34,994 nt of DNA from Betaproteobacteria bacterium (GCA_004298385.1 SCTX01000051.1:1-34994); one strand, 5' to 3'. Shown: positions 1 to 8,543, counted from the stretch's first letter. A program made the numbers and translations. Notes: generated by a model not told the origin, from the sequence alone.

Positions 1-1
1 G

Positions 2-199
2 AAGTACCACTGGTCCAAGAACGACGTGGTGCAGCTCCCGTTGCGCGTGAAGGGCAACACGGCGCAACACTTCAACACCGACCCGGACAACCGCGTCATG
101 CTCATTTGCTGCGAGCCCAATGGTTTCCAGTCGGCCTGGGTGGACCGGGGCACCGGCTTAGAGCAGTTGGAAGTTTCGCCCGATTACAAGGCGGCGTAG
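2..199 (+). CDS. C-terminal end of a cupin-like protein (partial)
   Basis: The frame is open from the left edge of the window and stops at a TAG at 197-199, giving the last 65 residues of a protein whose start lies outside the window. Visible features are KYHWSKND, then QHFNTDPDNRV and MLICCEPN, a hydrophobic strand and an acidic C-terminus. The phrase QHFN preceded by a hydrophilic strand, and the overall beta-strand pattern, resemble small cupin proteins that burkholderial annotations sometimes label ethanolamine ammonia-lyase-activating. That is memory-based and weak. The AAA+ gene begins 74 bp downstream on the same strand, so the two could be co-transcribed. Substrate and role cannot be told from this fragment. 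Confidence 0.55.
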   Translation, partial: KYHWSKNDVVQLPLRVKGNTAQHFNTDPDNRVMLICCEPNGFQSAWVDRGTGLEQLEVSPDYKAA

Positions 200-273
200 C
201 ACCGCCAAGGACTCCATGGGTACACTGGAGCCGGGATTTCGGCCCTCTGCCCTCTGCAATAGGAGATTTTGAC

Positions 274-2433
274 ATGCGTATCAAGCTCAGCGTGGACCGC
301 GTGAAGTCCGAGCTTACCAACGTGGCGAGCCAGAGTCTGGTCCACCTGGACCCCGCGGCCATGGAAACCCATAGCCTCAAAACGGGCGATGTCATCCAGA
401 TCAGCACCGAGTCCACCAAATACCCCATTCCCGCCCGCATCGGGGAGTGCTACGCTGAAGACCGGGGCACCGGCCTCATCCGTCTCGACCGCTTTCTGCG
501 CACCGCCACCAAGGCCAAGATCAACCAGCAGGTGGAGATCCAGGCCGTCCCCGTCGCCGCGGCGCTGGAAAGCGTGACGCTGATGCCACCCATCGACGTC
601 TCCACCGCCCACCACCTGATCGAACACTTGCAGGAAGGCTTCATCGCCAACCGCACCCCGCTCGGGCGAGGCTCCGTGGTCTATGCCACGTTCCATGATT
701 CGGTAGCCGGTACCACCTACAAGGTGATGAAGTGCCAGCCGGAGCTCGGGATCGTTTCGGAGAAGACCAAGATCCACCTGGACGTCCCGTCGATCGGCGG
801 CATCACAGTCGACCAGGAGTTGACCTTCGAGGACGTGGGGGGCATGCAGAAGGAAATCAAGCTGGTGCGCGAGCTGGTGCAGCTCCCCCTGCAGTTTCCC
901 CAGGTCTATCGCCAGCTCGGCATCGTGCCCCCGCGCGGCATCCTCTTCTACGGACCCCCGGGCAGCGGCAAGACTTATCTCGCCCGCGCCGTCGCCAACG
1001 AGGTGAACGCCGGGTTCTATTACATCAACGGACCCGAGGTGGTGGGCACCATGTTCGGGGAAACCGAAGCCAACCTGCGCAAGATATTTGCCGAGGCGGC
1101 GCATCATGCCCCCTCCCTGGTGCTCATCGACGAGTTGGACGCCATCGCGCCTCACCGCGAAAAGTCGGGATCGCAATCCGACGTGCGCATGGTGACGCAG
1201 TTGCTGTCGTTGCTCGACGGCCTGATGAAAGTGGATGGGCTGGTCGTCATCGGCACCACCAACCGGGCGGGCGCCATCGACGTGGCCATGCGGCGTCCCG
1301 GGCGCTTCGACCACGAAATCTTCATCGGCCCGCCGGGCGCCGACGGACGGCTCGACATCCTCAATATTCACACGCGCGAGATGCCCCTTGCGGATAGTGC
1401 GCTCCAGCACCTCCCCCACGTGGCCTCGGTCACCCACGGCTTCGTCGGCGCCGACCTCATGCAACTGTGCCGCGAGGCGGGATTGAACGCCTTGCGCCGC
1501 AGCTCCTCCGGGTTGCTCGATCACCTGGCGGCGTTCCGCTTCCGCGAGGATATGCTGGAAGTGGAAGCGCGCGACTTCGATGACGCCCTCACCAAGATCC
1601 GGCCCTCGGCCATCCGCGAGGCATTCGTCACCATTCCCAACGTTTCCTGGGCGGATGTGGGCGGACTGACCGAGGTAAAGGAGCAGTTGCGCAATTCCGT
1701 GGAGCGGCCGCTGAAGCAACCCGAGGCGTTCCGCGCCGCCGGGGTGACGCCGCCCACCGGCCTCCTGCTCTACGGCCCCCCGGGCACCGGCAAGACGCTG
1801 CTGGCCAAGGCCCTGGCGAAGGAGTGCGGCGTCAACTTTCTCGCCATGGATGGGCCCGAGGTGTTCACCAAGTGGCTGGGGGAGTCGGAGGAAGCGATCC
1901 GTCACATCTTCCGCGTGGCGCGGCAGCTCGCGCCGAGCATCGTGTTTTTCGATCAGTTGGATGCCCTGGCCCCGCTGCGTGGCGCGGACTCCGGCTCGCG
2001 CACCACCGAGCGGGTGGTGAATCAGCTTTTGGCCGAGCTGGACGGCATGGAATCGATGCAAGGCGGCGTCACCGTGATTGCCGCCACTAACCGCATTGAC
2101 CTGGTGGACCCCTCGGTGGTGCGCCTGGGCCGGCTGGGGATGCATCTCTACATTCCCTTGCCGGATTACGACGACCGGGTGAAAATCTTCGCCATCGAGG
2201 CGCGCGGGCTGAAATTCAAAGTGAACGCGGAACAGCTTTTCGCGAGCCTGGCCCAGCAGACGGAGGGCTGGTCCGGGGCCGATATCCACGGGGTGTGCGT
2301 GCAGGCACGTATGAACGCGCTGAAACGCACCGATTACAAGGAGATGCCGCCGCTTACCGAGGCCGACTTCGCCTCCGCCATCCACCAGTTGGGCGCGCCG
2401 AAGCCCGAGGGGAAACGATTGGCGGCGGTGTGA
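274..2433 (+). CDS. CDC48/p97-family AAA+ ATPase with two ATPase rings
   Basis: This 719-residue protein has the architecture of CDC48/p97 unfoldases: an N-terminal double-psi-barrel substrate domain (about 1-185), ring D1 (about 190-430) and ring D2 (about 465-700). D1 has Walker A GPPGSGKT at 227-234, Walker B LVLIDE at 282-287, sensor GTTNR and arginine fingers in RRPGR. D2 has Walker A GPPGTGKT at 501-508, sensor AATNR and an RLGR finger pair. Its Walker B reads VFFDQLDA, with Gln561 where the catalytic Glu is expected. Aromatic pore-loop residues are present (MFGE in D1, KWLGE in D2). No hydrophobic-Tyr-X proteasome-docking tail is seen. The start was set at ATG 274, behind AGGAG at 261-265; an in-frame upstream extension to 106 overlaps the preceding gene and carries no family similarity. 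The family uses ATP to unfold or disassemble protein complexes; the bacterial clients are not evident here. Confidence 0.93.
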   Translation: MRIKLSVDRVKSELTNVASQSLVHLDPAAMETHSLKTGDVIQISTESTKYPIPARIGECYAEDRGTGLIRLDRFLRTATKAKINQQVEIQAVPVAAALESVTLMPPIDVSTAHHLIEHLQEGFIANRTPLGRGSVVYATFHDSVAGTTYKVMKCQPELGIVSEKTKIHLDVPSIGGITVDQELTFEDVGGMQKEIKLVRELVQLPLQFPQVYRQLGIVPPRGILFYGPPGSGKTYLARAVANEVNAGFYYINGPEVVGTMFGETEANLRKIFAEAAHHAPSLVLIDELDAIAPHREKSGSQSDVRMVTQLLSLLDGLMKVDGLVVIGTTNRAGAIDVAMRRPGRFDHEIFIGPPGADGRLDILNIHTREMPLADSALQHLPHVASVTHGFVGADLMQLCREAGLNALRRSSSGLLDHLAAFRFREDMLEVEARDFDDALTKIRPSAIREAFVTIPNVSWADVGGLTEVKEQLRNSVERPLKQPEAFRAAGVTPPTGLLLYGPPGTGKTLLAKALAKECGVNFLAMDGPEVFTKWLGESEEAIRHIFRVARQLAPSIVFFDQLDALAPLRGADSGSRTTERVVNQLLAELDGMESMQGGVTVIAATNRIDLVDPSVVRLGRLGMHLYIPLPDYDDRVKIFAIEARGLKFKVNAEQLFASLAQQTEGWSGADIHGVCVQARMNALKRTDYKEMPPLTEADFASAIHQLGAPKPEGKRLAAV

Positions 2434-2552
2434 GGCGCTCGCATACACGGTCGCCCGGCGCCCGGCCGCCGGCCCGGTTCGCCGCTCCGCGTCGGACGCT
2501 TGAGTAGTATTCCCTGTTTCCAAACTCAAGAGATCTCTGACGCGCCCTGCAT

Positions 2553-3362
2553 ATGGACCCGCTGCCCCACGACTGGTTCGCCCTGCTTGCCCTCGTGTTC
2601 ACGCTGGGGCTCAAGCACGGCTTCGACGCCGATCACCTCGCCACCATTGACGGACTCACCCGCTTCAATGCCGGAAGGCGCGTGGCGCGCTGGTGCGGCT
2701 TTCTGTTCTCCCTGGGTCACGGCATGGTGGTCATGGTCATCGCGGTGGCTGTGGGCGCGCTCGCCCGAACCTGGCATGCGCCGCGATGGGTGGATGATCT
2801 GGGCGCCTGGATCGCCATCGGCTTTCTTACCGTGCTTGGGGTCCTGAATCTCGCCGCCGTGCTCTCCGCGCAGCCTCACGAAGTGGTGCGCCCCGTCGGC
2901 CTCAAGGGCCGGCTGCTGGGACGGTTCGCCCGCACCGCCAACCCGTTGCTCGTCGCGTTGGTGGGCGCGCTGTTTGCCCTGTCCTTCGACACCCTGAGCC
3001 AGGCCGCGCTGTTCGCCTTGACCGGAACCCAATTCGGCGGCGTCGCGCACTCGGCACTGCTGGGCCTGCTGTTCACGGCGGGCATGATGGTGACCGACGG
3101 GGTGAACGGCCTGTGGATAGCGCGCCTGCTGCGCCGGGCCGATCTACTCGCCTGCGTGGCGTCCCGGGTGATGGGTCTGGCGGTGGCGGGACTGAGCCTG
3201 CTGGTCGCCGCCCATGGCGCCCTCAAGTATTTCTCCCCGGCGGTGGACAGCTTCAGCGAAGGCAGGCAATTCGCCTTCGGTTTGGTCGCGGTGGCGATTC
3301 TCGCGATTTCCTTCCTCGCCGCCGTCCGTTTGGCGCGCGCCCCGGCCTCGGCGCGAAGCTAG
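2553..3362 (+). CDS. HoxN/HupN/NixA-family nickel/cobalt permease
   Basis: This is a 269-residue polytopic membrane protein. The NiCoT signature HX4DH is present as HGFDADH at residues 22-28 in the second membrane segment. It is followed by the other family motifs in order: FSLGHG (about 52-57), LSFDT in the middle of the chain and LLFTAGMMVTDGVNG towards the C-terminal part. These motifs form the metal path in high-affinity Ni2+/Co2+ importers of the inner membrane. The length is shorter than the usual 330-350 residues of HoxN but fits compact members. ATG 2553 was chosen because the signature then sits about 20 residues from the N-terminus, as in the family. No strong ribosome-binding site is visible. 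No hydrogenase, urease or cobalamin gene is nearby, so nickel versus cobalt specificity is undecided. Confidence 0.85.
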   Translation: MDPLPHDWFALLALVFTLGLKHGFDADHLATIDGLTRFNAGRRVARWCGFLFSLGHGMVVMVIAVAVGALARTWHAPRWVDDLGAWIAIGFLTVLGVLNLAAVLSAQPHEVVRPVGLKGRLLGRFARTANPLLVALVGALFALSFDTLSQAALFALTGTQFGGVAHSALLGLLFTAGMMVTDGVNGLWIARLLRRADLLACVASRVMGLAVAGLSLLVAAHGALKYFSPAVDSFSEGRQFAFGLVAVAILAISFLAAVRLARAPASARS

Positions 3363-3409
3363 CATCATGAAGATGAAGATGTTTTCCGGGAGCTCGGGCT
3401 ACGCAGACC

Positions 3410-3467
3410 GGATCGTCCCGATGCTGGACCACTCATCATCATGGCACGCCGTGTATTGCCGCTTATG
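3410..3467 (+). repeat. Imperfect direct repeat, copy A
   Basis: This copy matches 5334-5389. The first 13 bases (GGATCGTCCCGAT) are identical, and then ACTCATCNTCATG, CACGCCGTG, ATTGCCG and TTATG recur in the same order with only a few substitutions and a 2-bp gap. A weaker match continues to about 3482 (GGTCGGCA against GGTCGCCA). It lies in the gap between the nickel permease gene and the CoA ligase gene. Confidence 0.8.
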
Positions 3468-3616
3468 AGTGTTTGGTCGGCACAGTTGATAAAAAGCGGT
3501 GATGAGTGCTTAATACCGCGGTAAATTAATCGATTCGGACATCGTCCGTGTGCCGCGATCGATCGTCGTATCGGGGTCGATGGCGGAGTAAGAGCAACGA
3601 ACAGGAGAAAACGCAA

Positions 3617-5005
3617 GTGACATCCGCACAGTTATCCACGCTCGGCAAGGCTTCGCGTGAGAGCAAGTTCTGGAATCAATACACCGAGACCATGCCGCGC
3701 GACAAGATTGACGCGCTTCATCTGCACCGGCTGCAGGGTTTGGTCCACTACGTGTATGAGCGCAGCCCGTTCTATCGGAAGAAATTCGACAGTATCGGGC
3801 TGAAGCCGGAGGATATCCGAACGCTGGAAGACTACAAGCGCAAGGTTCCGCTCTCTGACAAGAGCGAATTCATCGATCTGCAACTGGCCGATCCGCCCTA
3901 CGGCCCGACGCTCGCATTGCCGCTTGAATTCGTCGCCCACCACGCCGAGACTTCGGGCACGAGCGGCAAGCCGCTCTCCCTCCCGTTTTCGATGTACGAC
4001 ACGGTTCGTTACGGCGAATCCTGGGTCTATGGGTTCTGGGGGCTCGGAATTCGGCCCTCGGATTCGTTTTATTTTGCGTTTGGGTGGGGAAATTTCGCCG
4101 GCTTCTGGAGCGCCTACTGGGGCGCGCGACGGCTGGGCTGCCGGGTAATCTCCGGCGGAGGACTGGATACCAAGGGCCACATCAACGCGATCATGCGCTT
4201 GCGGCCGACCGTCCTGATCTCTACGCCGACCTTCGCCCTGCGCATGGCGACGGTCGCGGCGGAAATGGGGGTCGATCTGGCCAGTTCGTCGGTCAAATAT
4301 ACCTATCACGCCGGCGAACCGGGACCGACCGCGCTGCCGGCGATGCGCGAGGCGATCGAGAAAGCATGGGGGGCCAAGGCGGGCGAGCTGCTGGGCGTCG
4401 CCGAAGTCGATGCCATGGCGCCGGGGTGCCCCAACGGTGACGGCGTGCATCTGAACGAAATGAACTGCTTTGCCTGGTCGATGGATCCCGACACCGGAGC
4501 GGAGGTCGCCGACGGCCAAATCGGCGAGAACATCGTCACCGGTTTTGCCAGTACCACGCAGCCGCTTCTCAACTATCGAACCCACGACCTGGTTCGCCGC
4601 AGGTCCGGTTGTTCCTGCGGCCGCACCTGGACGAAGTTCGAGGGCACCGTGCTCGGCCGCACGGATTTCATGGTGACGGTCCGTGGTACTAACGTCTACC
4701 AGACTGCGGTCGAGAATCTGATCGGCCAACTGCCGGAGATCAGCAATTCCTACGAGCTGGTGCTCACGCGCGAGGAGGACAACGACGTCATGACCGTCCG
4801 GTTCGAGCCGGTGAAAGCCCTTGCCGACAGGCGCGACGCATGGGACGACATCGCCAAGCGGCTGAGCGACCGTATCCATGCCGCCCTGCACGTGCGCCTG
4901 CGCACCGTTTCCGTTCCACCGGAAAGCCTGCCGCGCTACGAGCTCAAGACCAAACGCATCATCGACGAGCGCCCGAAGGGATTCCGCCGCGCGCTTGATC
5001 GCTAG
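3617..5005 (+). CDS. PaaK-like phenylacetate-CoA ligase family protein
   Basis: This is a 462-residue member of the ANL adenylate-forming superfamily, closest by pattern to phenylacetate-CoA ligase. Visible motifs are the phosphate loop TSGTSGKP (112-119), LLGVAEVDAM in the A5 region, YRTHDLVRR followed by CSCGRTW and LGRTDFMVTVRGTNVY (the hinge and A8 region), and a C-terminal PRYELKTKRI that supplies the adenylation lysine. Such enzymes adenylate a carboxylic acid with ATP and transfer it to CoA. The acid here is unknown, since no paa ring-oxidation genes are present. The start is GTG 3617 with AGGAG at 3603-3607; the longer in-frame start at 3548 adds 23 non-conserved residues. A 62-residue ORF follows after 11 bp. 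The pair is flanked by an imperfect direct repeat. Confidence 0.88.
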   Translation: MTSAQLSTLGKASRESKFWNQYTETMPRDKIDALHLHRLQGLVHYVYERSPFYRKKFDSIGLKPEDIRTLEDYKRKVPLSDKSEFIDLQLADPPYGPTLALPLEFVAHHAETSGTSGKPLSLPFSMYDTVRYGESWVYGFWGLGIRPSDSFYFAFGWGNFAGFWSAYWGARRLGCRVISGGGLDTKGHINAIMRLRPTVLISTPTFALRMATVAAEMGVDLASSSVKYTYHAGEPGPTALPAMREAIEKAWGAKAGELLGVAEVDAMAPGCPNGDGVHLNEMNCFAWSMDPDTGAEVADGQIGENIVTGFASTTQPLLNYRTHDLVRRRSGCSCGRTWTKFEGTVLGRTDFMVTVRGTNVYQTAVENLIGQLPEISNSYELVLTREEDNDVMTVRFEPVKALADRRDAWDDIAKRLSDRIHAALHVRLRTVSVPPESLPRYELKTKRIIDERPKGFRRALDR

Positions 5006-5016
5006 AGAGGACATTC

Positions 5017-5205
5017 ATGGACATGAACGAACAAATCGCCCGCATCAACGAGGCACGCGCGCTGATTGCCGCGGCCATGAAAAACTGCGACCTTCCGCAG
5101 ATCGAAATGATGCTGCGCAACGCCGACATGGAGCTCCACTGGGCGCTCTGGAACCTCGGCGTTGTAGTGTCGCATCGCCCGGAACTGGAGCGCGCGATTT
5201 CTTAG
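5017..5205 (+). CDS. Small hypothetical protein coupled to the CoA ligase
   Basis: This 62-residue ORF starts 11 bp after the CoA ligase stop, behind a good AGAGAGGA ribosome-binding site, and is almost certainly on the same transcript. The predicted protein is soluble and mostly helical. A first amphipathic helix carries NEQIARINEARALIAAA, and the second half contains MLRNADMELHWALWNLG. It has a single Cys (MKNCDL) and no signal peptide or recognisable enzyme motif. I do not recognise the family. The strong ribosome-binding site and tight spacing argue for a real gene, perhaps a partner or stabiliser of the ligase, which is an inference from position only. Confidence 0.6.
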   Translation: MDMNEQIARINEARALIAAAMKNCDLPQIEMMLRNADMELHWALWNLGVVVSHRPELERAIS

Positions 5206-5333
5206 GATTGAACGCCTCCGGGCACGTCGCGGGACGGACGACGATAGACTGGAACTAGACTACATGTACTGGCCGCTATCGACCCGAACCCGGGTGAACA
5301 GCGGCCCCAGCTTCCCTTGTCGCGCCAAGCAGT

Positions 5334-5389
5334 GGATCGTCCCGATCCGGGCACTCATCGTCATGACACGCCGTGGATTGCCGTTTATG
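5334..5389 (+). repeat. Imperfect direct repeat, copy B
   Basis: This is the second copy of the element at 3410-3467, in the same orientation and 1,924 bp downstream of copy A. The interval between the copies holds exactly the CoA ligase gene and its small companion. Similarity resumes after a short insertion and reaches about 5412. Confidence 0.8.
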
Positions 5390-5410
5390 CTTATGCGTCT
5401 CCGGTCGCCA

Positions 5411-5470
5411 AGCGCATTAGATAGCGCATTGGAATAAACCTTGGAATAGACTTTTGAATAGACTTTTGAT
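5411..5470 (+). repeat. Five-unit 12-bp tandem array abutting the rplM -35 box
   Basis: Reading in 12-bp registers gives agcgcattagat, agcgcattggaa, taaaccttggaa, tagacttttgaa and tagacttttgat. Neighbouring units share 6 to 11 of 12 positions, so the array looks like serial duplication with drift. The last base is also the first base of the -35 hexamer. The A/T-rich units repeat TTGGAA or TTGAAT, which themselves resemble -35 hexamers. Confidence 0.7.
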
Positions 5471-5498
5471 TGACATGGGCGCGTCGCTGACCTACAAT
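5470..5498 (+). promoter_or_regulatory. Near-consensus sigma-70 promoter of rplM-rpsI
   Basis: A perfect -35 TTGACA (5470-5475), a 17-bp spacer and a -10 TACAAT (5493-5498) lie directly upstream of rplM. The predicted transcription start near 5505 leaves a leader of about 24 nt. Confidence 0.85.
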
Positions 5499-5528
5499 TA
5501 CGCCCTTTTGCGCGAAGCCGTTTACCCC

Positions 5529-5957
5529 ATGAAAACATTTTCCGCGAAGCCGCATGAAGTCAAGCGCGACTGGTTCGTGATCGATGCCGCCGACAAGGTG
5601 CTCGGACGTGTCGCCACCGAGGTAGCCCGGCGCCTGCGCGGCAAGCACAAGGTCATCTACACCCCGCACGTGGATACCGGCGATTTCATCGTCGTGGTCA
5701 ACGCCGCCAAGTTGCGGGTCACCGGCGACAAGTCCGACGACAAGACCTATTATCGCCACAGCGGCTATCCGGGCGGCATTTCCCAGACCAGTTTCGGCAA
5801 GATGCAGGCGCGCTTTCCCGGACGCGCGCTGGAAAAGGCGGTCAAGGGCATGTTGCCCAAGGGGCCGCTGGGCTATGCCATGTTCAAGAAACTCAAGGTG
5901 TACGCCGATGGCGAGCATCCGCACGTTGCACAGCAACCCAAAGCGCTGGAGATCTAA
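5529..5957 (+). CDS. rplM: 50S ribosomal protein L13
   Basis: The 142-residue protein has exactly the usual length of bacterial L13. It shows family signatures including [21 protein letters not shown] near the N-terminus, [23 protein letters not shown] and the C-terminal [15 protein letters not shown]13 is an early-assembly protein of the large subunit that binds 23S rRNA. ATG 5529 (MKTFSAKP) was chosen over an upstream in-frame codon at 5454 because the earlier one lies before the promoter at 5470-5498 and adds residues not found in L13. The Shine-Dalgarno sequence is weak. rpsI follows 3 bp after the stop, the standard two-gene operon. Confidence 0.98.
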   Translation: MKTFSAKPHEVKRDWFVIDAADKVLGRVATEVARRLRGKHKVIYTPHVDTGDFIVVVNAAKLRVTGDKSDDKTYYRHSGYPGGISQTSFGKMQARFPGRALEKAVKGMLPKGPLGYAMFKKLKVYADGEHPHVAQQPKALEI

Positions 5958-5960
5958 GCA

Positions 5961-6356
5961 ATGGCTGAAACCAACCACAATTACGGCACAGGCCGCCGCA
6001 AGACCTCGGTGGCGCGCGTGTTCATCAAGCCCGGCAAGGGCAAGTTCAGCGTGAACGACAAGACGCTCGACGACTATTTTGCCCGCGAAACCGGCCGCAT
6101 GGTGGTGCGCCAGCCGCTGGTGCTGACCGATCATCTGCAGACTTTCGATATCAAGGTGAACGTGAATGGCGGCGGCGAATCCGGCCAGGCCGGTGCGGTG
6201 CGTCACGGCCTCACCCGCGCGCTGATCGAATATGACCCCGCGCTCAAGCCTGCGCTGTCCAAGGCCGGGCTGGTGACGCGTGATGCGCGCGAGGTCGAAC
6301 GCAAGAAAGTGGGCCTGCACAAGGCGCGGCGTGCAAAGCAGTTCTCCAAGCGGTAA
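5961..6356 (+). CDS. rpsI: 30S ribosomal protein S9
   Basis: The 131-residue protein begins with the typical [15 protein letters not shown] motif and carries [20 protein letters not shown]. It ends in the conserved basic tail [17 protein letters not shown], whose terminal Lys-Arg reaches the P-site tRNA in the small subunit. Translation is probably coupled to rplM: the gap is 3 bp and the ribosome-binding GGAG sits inside the last codons of rplM. A strong intrinsic terminator follows at 6379-6410, closing the operon. Confidence 0.98.
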   Translation: MAETNHNYGTGRRKTSVARVFIKPGKGKFSVNDKTLDDYFARETGRMVVRQPLVLTDHLQTFDIKVNVNGGGESGQAGAVRHGLTRALIEYDPALKPALSKAGLVTRDAREVERKKVGLHKARRAKQFSKR

Positions 6357-6378
6357 CCCTCGCCCAAGGAAGCAAGAC

Positions 6379-6410
6379 AAAGCCGCCCTTCGAGGCGGCT
6401 TTTGTTTTTT
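6379..6410 (+). terminator. Rho-independent terminator of rplM-rpsI
   Basis: The stem AGCCGCC (6381-6387) pairs with GGCGGCT (6394-6400) around a 6-nt loop and is followed by TTTGTTTTTT. It begins 22 bp after the rpsI stop. Confidence 0.93.
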
Positions 6411-6522
6411 TGCGGGCGTATTGATCGACTGTTAGACTAGAAACGCTCTGATCAAGTCGGTGACGCAATCAGAGCTTCCTTTTAATCGGGGAATTTACGC
6501 CCAGAAGGTTTCGATCCCCTTT

Positions 6523-6550
6523 CCTCGGTCCCGCTTCCTCGGTCCCGCTT
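6523..6550 (+). repeat. Perfect tandem 14-bp duplication
   Basis: The unit CCTCGGTCCCGCTT occurs twice without a gap (6523-6536 and 6537-6550) in the gap upstream of argC. It lies next to the palindromic repeats. Confidence 0.9.
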
Positions 6551-6578
6551 GACGGGAGACGGGAGAGGGAAGACGGGA

Positions 6579-6622
6579 AAGTCCCCTTGGGGGACGCCCC
6601 GAAGGAAGTCCCCTTGGGGGAC
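6579..6622. repeat. Two GC-rich palindromes, 27-bp period
   Basis: The palindrome GTCCCCTTGGGGGAC occurs at 6581-6595 and 6608-6622. Each copy is preceded by AA, and the spacer is GCCCCGAAGGAA. Each can form a 6-bp GC stem with a 3-nt loop. Related sequence recurs upstream of the bactofilin gene at about 8544-8600. Confidence 0.85.
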
Positions 6623-6710
6623 AAGGGGGCCGGGTGGGAAGGGAACGGTCTCACCCTTTCCTTAGGCCCCTTGTTCAAACCAGTACTAGGCATCACCTAC
6701 GGAGCCGCAA

Positions 6711-7739
6711 ATGATCAAAATCGGCGTGGTCGGAGGCACTGGATACACCGGCGTAGAGCTGTTGCGCATACTGGCGCAGCATCCGCAGGCTGAACTGCGC
6801 GCAATCACCTCGCGCAAGGAAGCGGGCTTGGCGGTGAGCGAGCTTTTTCCCAGCCTGCGCGGTCACGTCGATCTCGCCTTTTCCGACCCCGCCGTGGCCG
6901 CGCTGGATCAATGCGACGTGGTGTTCTTCGCCACGCCCCACGGCGTCGCCATGAACGATGCGCGGCGCTTACTCGACGCCGGGGCGCGCCTTATCGATAT
7001 TTCGGCCGACTTCCGCATCCAGAACGTGGCCGAATGGGAGAAATGGTACAAGGTGAAGCACGCCTGCCCAGAACTGATCCCGCAGGCAGTCTACGGCCTG
7101 CCCGAAGTCAACCGTGAGGCGATCCGCAAAGCGCGCATCGTCGCCAACCCGGGCTGCTATCCGACTGCGGTGCAGCTCGGTTTGCTGCCCCTGCTCGAAG
7201 CGCGCTCGGTCGATGCCGGGCATCTGATCGCCGACGCCAAGTCGGGGGTGAGCGGGGCGGGGCGCAAGGCGGAGACGCACATCCTGTTCTCTGAGGCCTC
7301 CGATAATTTCAAGGCTTACGCCGTGCCGGGGCATCGCCACGGGGTGGAAATCGTGCAGTGCCTCGCGCACATCATCGGCAGCGACATCGGCCTGACGTTC
7401 GTGCCGCATCTGACCCCAATGATCCGCGGCATCCATGCCACGCTGTACGCGCGCGTCACCCGCGAGCTCGATTTTCAGAAACTGTACGAGGAGCGCTACG
7501 CGCGCGAGCCCTTCGTCGACGTGCTGCCGGGAGGCAGCCATCCCGACACGCGCTCGGTGCGCGCCGCGAACACCTGCCGCATTGCCGTGCATCGGCCCCA
7601 GGGCGGGGACACCCTGGTGGTGCTCTCGGTCATCGACAACCTGGTCAAGGGAGCTTCGGGCCAGGCGGTGCAGAACATGAACCTCATGTTCGGCCTGGAC
7701 GAGTCGCTGGGCCTCGGCCAGGTGCCGGTTCTTCCGTAG
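6711..7739 (+). CDS. argC: N-acetyl-gamma-glutamyl-phosphate reductase
   Basis: The 342-residue enzyme of arginine biosynthesis reduces N-acetyl-glutamyl 5-phosphate to the semialdehyde with NADPH. The N-terminal Rossmann motif [15 protein letters not shown] is at residues 5-19, and the catalytic cysteine is Cys149 in NPGCYPT. VSGAGRK and the histidine-rich PGHRHGVEI follow, as expected for the dimerisation and catalytic domain. The length is that of the common type-1 ArgC. ATG 6711 has an ACGGAG ribosome-binding site nine bases upstream. A coiled-coil membrane protein gene starts 8 bp after the stop and is likely co-transcribed. No other arg gene is in the window. Confidence 0.97.
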   Translation: MIKIGVVGGTGYTGVELLRILAQHPQAELRAITSRKEAGLAVSELFPSLRGHVDLAFSDPAVAALDQCDVVFFATPHGVAMNDARRLLDAGARLIDISADFRIQNVAEWEKWYKVKHACPELIPQAVYGLPEVNREAIRKARIVANPGCYPTAVQLGLLPLLEARSVDAGHLIADAKSGVSGAGRKAETHILFSEASDNFKAYAVPGHRHGVEIVQCLAHIIGSDIGLTFVPHLTPMIRGIHATLYARVTRELDFQKLYEERYAREPFVDVLPGGSHPDTRSVRAANTCRIAVHRPQGGDTLVVLSVIDNLVKGASGQAVQNMNLMFGLDESLGLGQVPVLP

Positions 7740-7747
7740 TCGCCGCG

Positions 7748-8494
7748 ATGCCGCCGAACCTGCTGAAAAAATTCCGCCAACGTTTCGGCATCTCGGCGCC
7801 GCGCATGACGGTAACGACCCATGTCGCCTGGTACTGGCGCATGCTCGGCCTTGTCGCTGTGCTGTCCTGTTCGCTCGCCCTGGCCGCGTGGATGTACGAT
7901 GCTGGGCGGCGTTTCGCCGGATTCGACCGCAGCGAGGCCGAACAGGAGTTGTCGCAGTTGCGCGAAAGCGTCGGCAAGCTGACGCAGGAAACCGCGAGCC
8001 TTCACGCCAACGTCAACGCGAGCGAAAGCAAGCTGCAGATCGAGCGTGCCGCGCAGACCCAGTTGGGGCGCCAGGTGAAGGCGCTGGAGGACGAAAACGC
8101 GCGGCTGAAGGAGGATCTGGCGTTTTTCGAGAACCTGATCCCGGGCGAGCACCGCGACAACACACTGTTGATCAACCGCTTCCGCGTCGATCCGGGGGCG
8201 CTGCCGGGCGAGTTTCGCTACCGCTTGCTGCTGTTGCAGGGCGGCCGGCGAGACAAGCCGTTCCAAGGCAATCTGCAGTTACTGGTGACTCTGCAGCAGG
8301 ACGGCAAAGCTGCTATTATTGCACTTCCCGAAGAAGGGGCGGCCCCGGCTTATAAGATCAGTTTCAAGTACTTCCAGCGGGTCGAAGGCACGTTCCGGGT
8401 GGCGCCGGGCGCCCGCGTCAAGATGGTGCAGGTGCGAATTTTCGAAGGCGGCTCCACCCAGGTGCGGGCGACGCAGAGCTTCAATCTATCTTAG
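7748..8494 (+). CDS. Single-pass membrane protein with coiled coil (DUF6776-like)
   Basis: The 248-residue protein has a basic cytoplasmic N-terminus, one membrane helix at about 31-51 (MLGLVAVLSCSLALAAW), a long coiled coil at about 60-130 rich in Glu, Gln and Leu, and a C-terminal beta-rich domain of about 110 residues. In overall layout it resembles the betaproteobacterial family I know as DUF6776, which I recall next to bactofilin and erpA genes; the family number is from memory. ATG 7748 lies 8 bp after argC. Position beside a bactofilin suggests a cell-envelope or morphogenesis role, possibly as a membrane anchor. No biochemical function is known to me. Confidence 0.8.
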   Translation: MPPNLLKKFRQRFGISAPRMTVTTHVAWYWRMLGLVAVLSCSLALAAWMYDAGRRFAGFDRSEAEQELSQLRESVGKLTQETASLHANVNASESKLQIERAAQTQLGRQVKALEDENARLKEDLAFFENLIPGEHRDNTLLINRFRVDPGALPGEFRYRLLLLQGGRRDKPFQGNLQLLVTLQQDGKAAIIALPEEGAAPAYKISFKYFQRVEGTFRVAPGARVKMVQVRIFEGGSTQVRATQSFNLS

Positions 8495-8543
8495 ATAGCC
8501 GTCACAAGCGTCTCGTGACAGCTTCTGGTTTAGGAGAGCGCGA

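Larger units (their letters stand above)
5206..5528 (+). other. Intergenic region ahead of rplM
   Basis: This 323-bp gap holds, in order, about 125 bp with no recognised element, copy B of the direct repeat (5334-5389), a five-unit 12-bp tandem array (5411-5470) and the rplM promoter (5470-5498). No credible ORF was seen. Confidence 0.8.
6411..6710 (+). other. Repeat-rich gap between rpsI and argC
   Basis: This stretch between the rpsI terminator and argC has no credible gene. It holds a duplicated 14-mer (6523-6550) and two GC-rich palindromes (6579-6622), which are listed separately. Confidence 0.75.

Noticed and set aside
184-2529. 781-codon open frame on the minus strand opposite the CDC48 gene
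   Set aside because: It is the complement of a high-GC coding gene with no ribosome-binding site and a His/Gly/Asp-rich composition typical of antisense shadows. The plus-strand gene has all family motifs.
3632-5014. 460-codon minus-strand frame opposite the CoA ligase
   Set aside because: It is an antisense shadow: no family motifs, and the ligase on the plus strand is fully conserved.
6469-6696. Minus-strand small ORF in the argC upstream gap
   Set aside because: It is built from repeat sequence (Pro/Ser/Gly low complexity) and has no start signal.
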